Source: Lineus longissimus
Taxonomy: Eukaryota; Nemertea; Pilidiophora; Heteronemertea; Lineidae
DNA length: 64,000 bases
Assembly: GCF_910592395.1 (NCBI RefSeq)
Contig: NC_088323.1
Location: 9,302,001 to 9,366,000 of the forward strand
Direction of reading: 5' to 3'
Shown: one piece after another, positions 54,464-64,000 of the stretch
How positions within the stretch are numbered: the first letter of the stretch is position 1
How the letters are laid out: each line of letters opens with the position of its first letter
Notes under the pieces: model-generated
The model's input: the letters and a program-made list of their open reading frames with translations, nothing else
What the model was told of the DNA's origin: nothing
The model's database searches: none
Program-made: the position numbers and the translations under genes

Positions 54464-55340
54464 TTAAGTTTTAACCAGATCATCAGCTATGTGAACGATT
54501 TCGTAAACATTTAGAAACTTTCCATGCACATCGTAACTTCGAAGAAATATTTTGATGCGTTTGTCAGCTTCAACTATAAGGTATTTGTTTCCAAGTAGAT
54601 AGGCTTCGTTATAATAATACCTGAACCATATGTCATTGAAGACCTCCATCTTTGTTTTGTCATCAATGAAAGTTTTGCTTCGGATTGTTAAAGGTCTGAA
54701 GGTAATCAAATGAATGCATTTTCTATCACACTGGATATTTTTGAGTTGACCACTCCTTTCGTCCAACGGGGAATTTGCCTTTTGATGCCGCCGTACTTAC
54801 CCCAAGTTCTTTACATGTTTAAGCATGAAAAAAGTCCACATTCTTGTATCTTTAACCAGTGTAGAAATGACAGTGTGGTGACGACGATGGATCCTTTCGT
54901 CCTGCTGCTGCCATATCTTCGTTTCGTCGCATAAGTTAGCTCCAATAAAGCATTTTCCCCACATATTGCCACTCTAAACCACCGAAAACGTTTACGGCCA
55001 CTCACAAAACGCGTCTTAAATTCATTAGAAGGGATTTTTAGTTTCCGTATGTTACCTTCAAGGTCAAATATGGTGATTTTGACAATCATCACTTCCGACA
55101 CAAACCATTTAGCTCTTGTATTACTTATTCCTACAACACTATTCCCATACTCACCAGATATGAGGACTAGCTCTTTCACAGTAAAATGCCCAGTCAGTAT
55201 ATAAGAAGACATTGCCTTGTTCAGGCGATAGACATACACATTTCGAGGCGATGAGAAGACAAAATCTGCGGGAGCCGCCATCACGACTGCCTGGAGTCCC
55301 TGGTGGTAATAAACTCTAGCATTTTGCGCTCGAAACTCTC
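54464..55340 (-). pseudogene. Fourth, diverged and broken propeller-like exon copy
   Basis: From about 55340 downward the minus strand reads GEFRAQNARVYYHQGLQAVV, SSPRNVYVYRLNK, VKELVLISGEYGNSVVGI, AICGENALLELTY and LSFLHWLKIQECG, colinear with the terminal exons of units 1-3 at low identity. A one-base change in a T-run near 54830 shifts the frame (MLKHVKNLG continues), a TAA follows, and the next open part (54766-54464) gives NIQCDRKCIHLITF onward. The last 80 or so residues of the other copies are missing. No PAN-like exon was found beside it. If the T-run is a sequencing error, one nonsense codon remains. Confidence 0.65.
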
Positions 55341-55889
55341 CTGTAATTGTGATATATTGCTTCAAGCGATATGGATGCTGAATCACAGAGAACAACACTT
55401 TTAGTGACTGAGAGTTGCAACCGATATGTTTAGTCGAGTCGTTCATTTCCTGCCCAAACATTATTTGCCTGCCCGTGCCACTCGGACAACATCGATCACA
55501 CCAACCTCAATTTATCCTGGTACTGCCTCAACCATTAAAGACAGAGAAACATCTGCGACCCATAGTTCTTGGCAAACCCAACTACCGAGCCATTGCTCGT
55601 TAAGACTCGGAAAGTCAGTCACTGATTCGCCGATGGAGTTAGCTGAATATTACCTATTCAGAAAGAGCGTCCTCGATAACCTATGTTTAGATGCTGCTTC
55701 CAGCTCCTTGGTCATTTCGTCTAGATTGCCGCAATGGTATTATGTACGGTCTTCCGTAAAGTATTGTTCCACTCCAGCGCATTCAAAAGTAGGCTGCCAT
55801 TGTAGTTTGCCGCCTGCGGAATTTGGGCATATAACACCTGTGCTATTAGGAATTGGCATACAAGGTTTTAAGCGGACCAGTCCTGCACC

Positions 55890-56135
55890 AAAGTATTTCG
55901 ATGGGATAATACGACCGAAGAACAATCCACAGCACACACGATCTTCAAACATTGTCCAACTTTATGTGAAGAAAACTAGGACAGGTTTTGGAGATCGTGC
56001 TTTCTCATCCTATATTTGTCCTGTGCCCCGTTGCTGTGTAACGGTCTCTCCAGCATGTGAAACTCTATCTACACATTGACACTTTCAAAAGTCGGCTTAA
56101 GACCAAGTTGTTTCACGACCACTTTGGTACGGTAG
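55890..56135 (+). pseudogene. CR1-like LINE RT C-terminal fragment
   Basis: The frames LYVKKTRTGFGDRAFSSY and, after a shift, HIDTFKSRLKTKLFHDHFG match the very common CR1-like ending (R-T-x-F-G-D-R-A-F ... DTFKSRLKT-x-LF). Frameshifted, no flanking duplication found. Confidence 0.7.
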
Positions 56136-58919
56136 CGCCTTTATCAGGCTTTGGAAAGGCGAAATATGTATGTTACGCTATTATAACTATCATCAGCTAG
56201 TCTATGAACAAAATTCTCTTTTAGAGCTGTTTTGCCTTGGCTATGATCCATGACCATAGCATATTTGACAGAGCATCCCTCGACAACGTAAGTATAAATG
56301 TTGGATTAGACTTCTAGTCACCCTACATTTATCTCACATCATGATTGTGTTTAGATATCAAACTATGACAAAATAGATATGTATGTTGCTGCACTAAACA
56401 TTGAGATATCGCAAAATATATCAAAGTTGAATATAACAATATCTCAATATCATAGTGACACAGAGACATAATATTGACATTCGATCCGTTAATTTAACCG
56501 ACACCTGGGTATGAGGCATACATTGATGAGGCGGTAAGAACCAGTTTACTAAGTGACTTTCAATGTTTGAATAAAATGGTTAATTTTGGGTCCTCAATAT
56601 CTGATTTTTGTATGGAAAAAAAGTGGGGTTCTGCCATCAAAGAGTAAACTACTGCTGTCAAAAAAATAGAATTCACCGTAAGAGGTTGCTACATGAACTC
56701 AACTCATTTTTGACCAAATTGTCGCTTAGGTGACTTTGGTTGTCACCGCTTCAACTGCTGATGCTATCGTGTTCGTAAAGTAAAGTTACATATGGGTTGA
56801 CCGACCTCCCAGGATTAACTGTAGCTGACACGAGGTCGAGTTACAGTTTGTAACCGCCGCCGTATACGTACAGACGCACACAGCCACGACGAGCAACAGC
56901 ACAATATGGCTTCGGATCTAGTAGACTACAAGCCATACATGCCATAATCACATTGAAACCTTAGACAGAAGCTCAGTACGAGTATTTTCTATGGAAATGT
57001 GCTAACTCTATGTGTTAGTGTTAACGCAATGTCATGCGAGTTAACTCGGAGTGAACACTAGAATAAAAAAAACAGTTAATTTTGAACTAACTTTTGGTTG
57101 TCTTAAAACTTTGCAAAGAGATATAATATATTGGTTAACAGCAGGCTTATTCTTGTTAATAGTGTTAATCCAGAGTTAACCAAAGGATTTGACCTCACCA
57201 AGTGCGTCTTAACCAGTGCCCGTGGTCATTGAAATCAAGGACACAAACTAACCTTTAACCTTTAACTTTTTTGCCGGGATTAGACTTTTGAATGTGTAGA
57301 AGTAGAAAGTGCCCTCCCGGAAAAAGTATCCGGCCCTGTTGTATTCTGACGGATTGTTTGATATGTTCAATGGTGGCCTCAACCGTCAACAGCTGAGAGC
57401 ATAAAGCGTATAGTCAAATCATTATTCCCGGACATTCTATCCAAGGACATTTCAAACTTCTACACTCAATTCAAAACAAACATATCCAACACATCGGATG
57501 GGATTAGTCATGTCAAGGATGGCTAGCTCGAAGCATCCCGATGACGAATAGCTGGCGGTCCCAACCCGTGAAAACGATTCCGTTCCATATAACAACGATA
57601 ATTGCGGTCGAAATGAGACATTGGAGTCGTCTATCGGAAAGTGTCACCTGCAGAATTTACTCCCAATTATGCGACACCTGTGATTTTCTTGCAGAACTGA
57701 AATCATCGGCCAATCTGGGAGAGTCTAATATTTTGATCGTATTAGATCAAATTTTCTCATCAATATTGTATTCAAATCTAAGGATGAATTTACGAGAATT
57801 CACGATGCTTCTCGATATCTTACTATGGAGAATATTACGCAAACACCATGGGTGGCGTCTTTTAGAGAGAATTCGCGCTTTTGCTCTGCACGACTTCGCA
57901 GTCCAGGCTTATTGTTCATTTTAACAATATAGGTTAGTCCATACTTGATATTATATGTATGCACCAGAATCGTGGAGAGTCATGCTGAAATAAAGAAACG
58001 ACCGTTCCGTCTGACAAGAATGTGACCCATCACAGCATAACCAGGCGCATGTCGAACAGAAGATGAGCCTAAATGACTCCAGGAGATAATGGAAGAAATT
58101 TACGAAATTCACAAAAGGCAGACAATAGAGAAATGAACAAACAGTCCTTTTCAACCTGCCAAGCTCAGAGCGACATGCACCTGGTTTTGCTGTGACGGGT
58201 CACAAATGTGCTAACTGTAAAAACACGATATTTCAAGATCATTTATCAGCCTCACACATCAAACGAGTTCAGAGATCTGTATCTGGTACCTTTGGCACCA
58301 GGACAGCTGTGTCTTAACAACTTCACAAATCTGCACCTGATATACAGTACCTACTTGTATAATTCGCCGCAGTCCAGGCCTCGTAAATTTTCTAAGACCA
58401 TATTATGGGTTCATACAGCGTCGGAGTGAGTGTGTCTAGAAGAACAGCCGATTATGATAACACAAATCCCGGGGTGATCATGAGACATGTAACGTGTGTA
58501 GTGCGTATTAATTTCCAAAACCTGTGTAAAAGAAATGCAAGCCCCCCCCCCCTGGAATCTAAGTCCGGTCCTTTTGTTGAAGTAAATAGAGTCGCCGAGT
58601 TCCCAGTTGAAGATTATGTAGCTAACCCTAACCAAACCAATAACCACTGTTTCGCTGATAATGCGAATCTTGGACTTTCTTTTATTCTATTTACCAGTTT
58701 TAAATTTCGCGAACTTCGCACTTCGGGTTTGGTGGCACTTTTTACGCCACGAGCTATTTTTACCTTTTAGGCTTCTTTTACGCCCTTTTTGTCATTCACA
58801 ATTTTTACTGCTTGGTCTGGAAGTACATATAGTAAGGGCAGGTTCTTTGTCCCGGATAACCACACATTTCGGTTTCGGTAGTTTCGGATTTGTAAGTATT
58901 AATTTTATGTATTTCATTT
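56136..58919. other. No gene supported
   Basis: AT-rich. It contains a 127-codon open frame at 57541-57924 that I do not recognise and which has no homolog in the window, a cluster of GTTAAC/AGTTAAC sequences at 57000-57190, and a poly-C run at 58542-58551. The right part (from roughly 58400) may already belong to the LTR of BEL element 2. Confidence 0.4.
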
Positions 58920-59309
58920 AGTTCCACGTTGTATTATTGTCTTGTAGGTTCCTTCTTTACATATATTCTTAAAATACCAAAAAATATTCTTTTTCACTTT
59001 TGTACGTCACTGTTTGTAATTCATGTCTATTTTACTGTCCGGTGCTAAATGTAGTCCATATGTTTCAGGTTTCAAATAAAACTATATATTGAACATCCGA
59101 GTATCCGAGTCTTCAACATTTGAAACAACCGTCAAGGACAAAGAACTGACCCGCAGCAATCACCGTCGGGGAAATCACGCTCGCTCGTCCTGGAGGAGGC
59201 TCGACCAGGGGCCATCACGCCCGTTCTTTCCGGAGGAGTTCGATCAGGAGCTGTCGGGAAAACCACGCCCAAACGTTCTTTGGTATCGTCAGTTTCACGT
59301 CTGTTAATC
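58920..59309 (+). other. Putative LTR end and leader of BEL/Pao element 2
   Basis: AATAAA at 59075-59080 fits an LTR polyadenylation signal a little upstream of gag. The LTR limits cannot be set because the partner LTR lies outside the window. Confidence 0.4.
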
Positions 59310-62300
59310 ATGGGCGACGTGGAGGCAACTAGGAAGGCACGGTCAGTGGCAAAATCAGTTCTAACCCGCACTATGACTTCAGTGAAAAACATTCTTGACC
59401 ACAGTAGACCTTTGAACGAAGTGATAGAGGTGGAACACAAATTCAAGGAAGCGTTGGCCAAAATAAATAAAGTGCATGAGCATTATCTCCTGTTACTGGA
59501 CTTAGATAAGATAGATGGGGAAAATGCGTGGATCGAGGACATCATTGAAAAATCCGATAAACTATCCTGGTCTATCAACGATTATAAAACCGAGCTTTAA
59601 GAAGATGACGCAGATAAGTTGAAATCAGTGGACGACTTAAGGGGTACAGTTTCAACAACGGACAAATCATCCAATAACCTCCGCATCAGGACTCAAAAGG
59701 CACCGTTGCCTAAGTTCAGTGGGAATATTCTGGACTATTTTGATTTTAAACGTGATTTTCGGTTCTTGGTGGACGGACGCTACGCACCCCAGGAGGCACT
59801 TTACGTCTTACGAACCTGCCTCAGCCAGGAGCCAGCGGACTGGTTACAGGGTGAGAAAGACTATATATCTGCGTGGGCGGCGCTCGACGATAAATACGGC
59901 AACCCGCGTTTGGCATCGGATGTGTTAATCGGAACTTTGGACAAATTCAAATCTGTCCAGCCAAATGAATTGTCTCAATTCGTAGAATTGCACCACTTGG
60001 TCAAGAAAATCTATAACGCCCTGGACGAACTGAAACGTGCGTCAAATATTGACAATTCTACTACTATTGGACTAATAGAGAAAAAGCTTCCATTCTCGGA
60101 TCGTTTGAAATGGGCCACGCATCAACAAACCAAGGGCATTCAACCGTCAATCAGTACCTTGCTTGAGTGGATGAAAGGCGAGATTTGGATTCGACAAGTC
60201 GCTGGTGCTGAAATTCGCAGTGTACATTCTTCACAGAGTAAACATGCTGTAAATCTGGTCGGGACAGACGATAAGGATGTTACATCACCGCAACCACAGG
60301 CCCGATCACAACAGGGGACAGAGGTGCCGGTTGTTGACAATTCAACCTGCCAAAACCCAGCGGAAATCGGCCAGGTGCCGTCGAGACGTACAAGTTGGAA
60401 CTGCTGGGTTTGCAATAAAGATGTTCAGCACAAGCCTGAAGACTGTCAAACTTTTAAAGATATGAACTTAGAAACGCGACTGACTGTAGTGAGGAAAGCT
60501 CGGGCGTGTTACTTTTGCTTAAATATACATAGGGCTCTGTGTCGCAGTCGAAAACGCTGTGAAATTGTCACTGGTAGTGAAAGTTGTCCGTATAGTCACC
60601 ATCCGTTGCTGCATGGTGCCCCTTTTGACCGAGCTGCATCAAACACTTCCGTCAGCATGTGTAGTAGTAATTTGTTGCCTGTTCTGAAAGTTAATGGTAT
60701 TAATCCTAGAACCAATGGAAGCAAAAGTGGCATTCTTCTTTTTGATAGTGGGTCACAGCTTTCATTGATTCGTTCCGACTACGCACGCACCTTAGGCTTA
60801 AGTGGTGAAAACATAGTCATAAACATCAGCAAAGTTGGGGGTCAAGAGGAATTGCTCGAAACACAAGTTCACAAGTTACAGGTACAGTCACTCGATGGAA
60901 AATTTCAGTATACAATTAGAGTCATCGCGATTGATAAGATAAGTGCTGATATCGCTTCGGTTGATCCAAAATGCTTGAATATGTGCGAAAACAACTCAGC
61001 GTTACTAAATCGAGGAGCAGGCCCCGTCGATATTCTCATTGGTATTGACCACGCAAAGTTTTTCAGTGGGAGCACAGATGTCCAGGGGAGATTTGCCATT
61101 CATCATTCAATTCTTGGGACGGTGATTTTTGGGGCGATGGCAGTCAACCATGGAATGAAACATGGACTTTATCAGGTTTCTCTATTAAAACCCGTTGATA
61201 TGTCAACTTTCTGGTCTACTGAAGAAATGGGAGTAGCATTGAACCCGTGTTGCGCAGGTGTTAAGAAGAGTCAAGATAAGCCACTTGGGTTGATCGAGAA
61301 GAGGGAAGCAACGATGATTCGGGACAGCGCAACAAAGGTTGGGAACCGTTGGATGATACCACTACCATGGTGTCGTGATCCTGCCGAGTTACCAGACAAC
61401 TATAATCAAGCAAAGGCCAAACTTGTCAGAACAGAAAAACGATTGATGAGAAACCCTGAGCATGGGAAAATGTATGATGGACAAATCAAAGCGCTTGTGG
61501 AAAAGGGATCAGCAAGGAAACTAACTCAAGAGGAGATCCAAACGCATACAGGGCCTGTACACTACATTAGTCATCACGCAGTAGACCGCCCAGAAAAGAA
61601 GTCAACACCGTGTCACATCGTCTTCAATTCAGCTGCGAGTTATCAGGGACATGTACTAAACGAATATTTGCGGAAAGGACCAGATTTGCTCAATAATCTT
61701 CTGGGGGTGCTAACACGATTTCGAGAGAACCACGTAGCCATCGTAGGGGATGTATCAAAAATGTATCACCAAATTCTAGTTGATCCCGTACGTGATGCAC
61801 ACACCCATCGATTCTTATGGCGGGACTTCGAAAAGCGCGCGCCAGACGTGTATGTTAAGCAGGTGCTAACATTTGGAGATGTCTCATCACCAGCACTAGC
61901 TAACACAGCTATTGACCTCACCGCAGAAGAATACGAAGAGACCTTCCCGGAGGCTGTGGCCACGATCAAGCGGTGTCGCTACATGGATGACATCGGCGAT
62001 TCGTTACCTACTATCCCAGCAGCAACCAAACGTACTGAGGAGATCGATGAAATATTCGATAGCGGACACTTCAAAATAAAAGAATGGGTTTCGAATGAAC
62101 AACTTGGGAGAAAGGGAAACCCAGCATCGGATAATTCGGATCAGATGGGAGACGAGAAGTTTTTGGGAATGTTGTGGGACAGGGACAAGGACAACATATC
62201 AATATCCATGAAGATACCCAAATGTTTCTCAGCAACCGTGGAACGCACATGCTGGAACATGCCTGACAAACTAACAAAACGGATAGTTCTAAGCGCGTTG

Positions 62301-62759
62301 GCAGGAGTGTATGACGTTATAGGCCTCGTTACACCCGTTATCCTGACTGCAAAAATTGGTCTACAAGACTTGTGGAAGGAAGGTTACCAATGGGACCAGG
62401 AACTCCCTGAATCCGTCAGAACCAAATGGATGAATTGGTTCACAAGTTTGGAACACCTGAAAACGCTCAAGTTTGAACGCTGTCTGACTCCGTTGGCGTG
62501 CGAGGGACGTCCAGTACTTGTAATCTTTTGTGATGCGTCTCTGGGTGGGTTCGGCAGTGTTGCATATCTCAGGTGGGCAACCACAGACGGTTGTCAGATT
62601 CGGTTCCTTATGGCAAAGTCACGAGTGGCCCCCCTAAAGCCACTTACTATTCCGCGGTTGGAATTACAAGCTGCTGTGATGGCTAGCAGGCTGAATGACT
62701 TCATCCGAGCTGAAACCCGACTTCAACTGGAGAACCCATTCTTTTTTCGGATTCAATGA
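59310..62759 (+). pseudogene. BEL/Pao element 2 gag-protease-RT-RNase H
   Basis: ATG 59310 starts a Gag N-terminal helix region (KFKEALAKINKVHEHYLLLL). A single TAA at 59598-59600 interrupts it; the same frame then continues about 1050 codons. Domains in order: Gag core (KAPLPKFSGNILDYFDFKRD), zinc cluster near residue 365 (CWVCNKDVQHKPEDC then CYFC), retropepsin LFDSGSQLSLIRSDYA near residue 479, RT with CHIVFNSAAS, VGDVSKMYHQI and catalytic CRYMDDIGDS near residue 890, and RNase H start VIFCDASLGGFGSVAYL near residue 1074. A frameshift at about 62750 ends the frame. The TAA may be read through or be a disabling mutation; the shift makes disablement likelier. Confidence 0.85.
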
Positions 62760-64000
62760 TTGTTCTCTCATGGATAAAGCAGGAGCCTAGGAATTTCAAA
62801 ACATTTGTGTCAAATCGCGTTGGCGAGATTCAGATGAAATCGAACGCACTGGACTGGCGGTATTGTCCCTCCGAATGTCGCGGATGATGTAAGCCGGGGT
62901 CGAACTGTGGATGAAGTGCAAGAACGCTGGATATGCGGTCCTGGATTTCTTGAGCTGCCAGAAGACGAGTGGCCTCTTACGAACGTGACAACAGGACATC
63001 GAGACCAAAGGGGAAGCGAAAGTGAACTTAAGATGAGCTGTACAGTGGCAACTTTCTCCGTAGAAGCGCCCATATTGGCACAAATGGAAAAATTCTCATC
63101 ACTGATGCGTGCTACTCGTGTTACTGCGACACTCATACGATTTGTACACAACTTCTGTGCAAAATGGGGCAACAAGCGTCAAAAACATTCTGGGCCAGTG
63201 TCTGTCAGTGAACTCAACGAACACTGCTGAGAAGAAACTCTTAACTCATGCCCAATCTGCACTGCATCCCATGTTATGTAAACAAGGCCTGGCTACTCTC
63301 TCTCCGTACATGGACGAAGATGGAATCATACGGGTCGGCGGCCGAGTAGACAAAGCCCCTGTTAGTTTCGAGATGCAACATCCAGCACTTCTACCACAGG
63401 GACATTGGTTATCGCGCCTCATCGTTCATCGGGCACACAGGTTTGGGCACTTAGGAGTTTCGGCCACTGCTGCGAAGGTACGCAGGAAATACTGGATCAT
63501 AGGAGTGACGCGCATTGCAAAAACTGAGAAGTATCGCTGCGTTTTCTGTCGAAAGACAGCAGCCCAGGCGGAAACCCAGTTCATGGCCGACCTCCCGGAG
63601 ATACGTCTAAAACCCATGACACCACCCTTCCTTCATACAGCAGTAGATTTATTTGGTCCGTTTCAAGTACGCATCAGCAAGCATTACGGTGTTTTGTTCA
63701 CGTGCTTAAACGTACGGGCAGTACACTTGGATCTCACAGCCAATTATTCAACCATGGAGTTCTGCCAAGTCATCCGAAGGTTTATGTCCGTTCGTGGGAC
63801 TCCAGCTACAATTCTGAGTGACCGAGGCCCGCAACTAGTAGGATCAGCTGCCAAAATAAAGGAATGGTGCTGTGAGAGAGGAACAGAATGGCAATTCTGT
63901 ACGCCCACCGCGGCGCACCAAAATGGGTGTGCGGAATCATTGATTCGGTCGTGCAAATCCCCATTGAAACATGCGATTGGCGACTGCATTGGAGTTACAA
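62745..64000 (+). pseudogene. BEL/Pao element 2 RNase H end and integrase (partial)
   Basis: SMIVLSWIKQEPRNFKTFVS continues RNase H in a new frame. A second shift near 62875 gives ADDVSRGRTVDEVQERWICG. After more breaks near 63230 comes integrase: the H-H-C-C zinc domain (HRAHRFGHLG ... KYRCVFC), and DDE residues in TAVDLFGPFQV, ATILSDRGPQLV and QNGCAESLIRSC. The frame runs off the window end, so the C-terminus and 3' LTR are not seen. Confidence 0.85.

Larger units (their letters stand above)
59310..64000 (+). mobile_element. BEL/Pao LTR retrotransposon 2, cut by the window edge
   Basis: Gag, protease, RT, RNase H and integrase appear in BEL/Pao order on the plus strand. Few lesions are present: one stop early in gag and about three frame changes between 62750 and 63250. 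It is distinct from BEL element 1 (YMDD in place of YVDN, little shared text). Confidence 0.88.

Noticed and set aside
57541-57924. 127-codon ATG-initiated ORF
   Set aside because: No recognisable domain, no splice context, no homolog elsewhere in the window and no coding bias I could judge by eye. A frame of this length can occur by chance in 64 kb.

Overview
This is a eukaryotic, AT-rich window. Genes are split by GT-AG introns and the sequence is packed with metazoan mobile elements: BEL/Pao, a Ngaro-type tyrosine-recombinase retrotransposon, CR1-like LINEs, PIF/Harbinger, foldback and TIR elements and a tRNA-derived SINE. The mixture points to a marine invertebrate; the sequence does not let me name the species. 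I see no bacterial operons, rRNA genes, intact tRNA genes or CRISPR arrays.

The backbone is a segmental duplication. Three units in the same orientation (about 1-8900, 12250-22620 and 30680-39405) each carry (i) an exon of 95-97 codons with a possible secretion signal and a PAN/apple-like cysteine domain, ending at a conserved phase-0 donor, and (ii) 4.7, 1.8 and 4.1 kb downstream, a long 364-365-codon terminal exon open to its stop. The long exon encodes a beta-strand-rich protein I do not recognise, with NHL/beta-propeller-like strand patterns. Remnants of internal exons lie between them. A fourth, diverged and broken copy lies on the minus strand at 54464-55340. Shared and private insertions show that units 1 and 3 are closer to each other than either is to unit 2.

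The units are separated and invaded by mobile elements. Unit 1 holds a 5'-truncated LINE (4869-6149) with a 12-bp target duplication and an empty site in unit 3. Unit 2 holds a 4.5-kb long-TIR element (about 13264-17748) with a 932-bp TIR element nested in it (25-bp perfect TIRs, 9-bp target duplication). Unit 3 holds a 912-bp TIR element and a Harbinger deletion derivative. Between units 2 and 3 lie a decayed Harbinger transposase (25381-26522), its convergent SANT/Myb-like partner exon, a separate four-exon gene with a charged coiled coil (28675-26907), and a foldback element whose arms are 15-bp satellite repeats.

The right half is mostly retroelements: a BEL/Pao copy with two 229-bp LTRs but no integrase (40158-44632); a structurally complete Ngaro-type element (45285-52186) with A1-ORFs-B1-A2-B2 split direct repeats and four open ORFs (SGNH-hydrolase-like, Gag, RT-RNase H, tyrosine recombinase), inserted into an older CR1-like LINE whose two halves flank it; and a second, edge-truncated BEL/Pao element (59310 to the window end). 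The best candidates for something new are the PAN plus propeller-like gene family and the Ngaro element, whose first ORF encodes an SGNH-fold protein with the block V histidine replaced by arginine.
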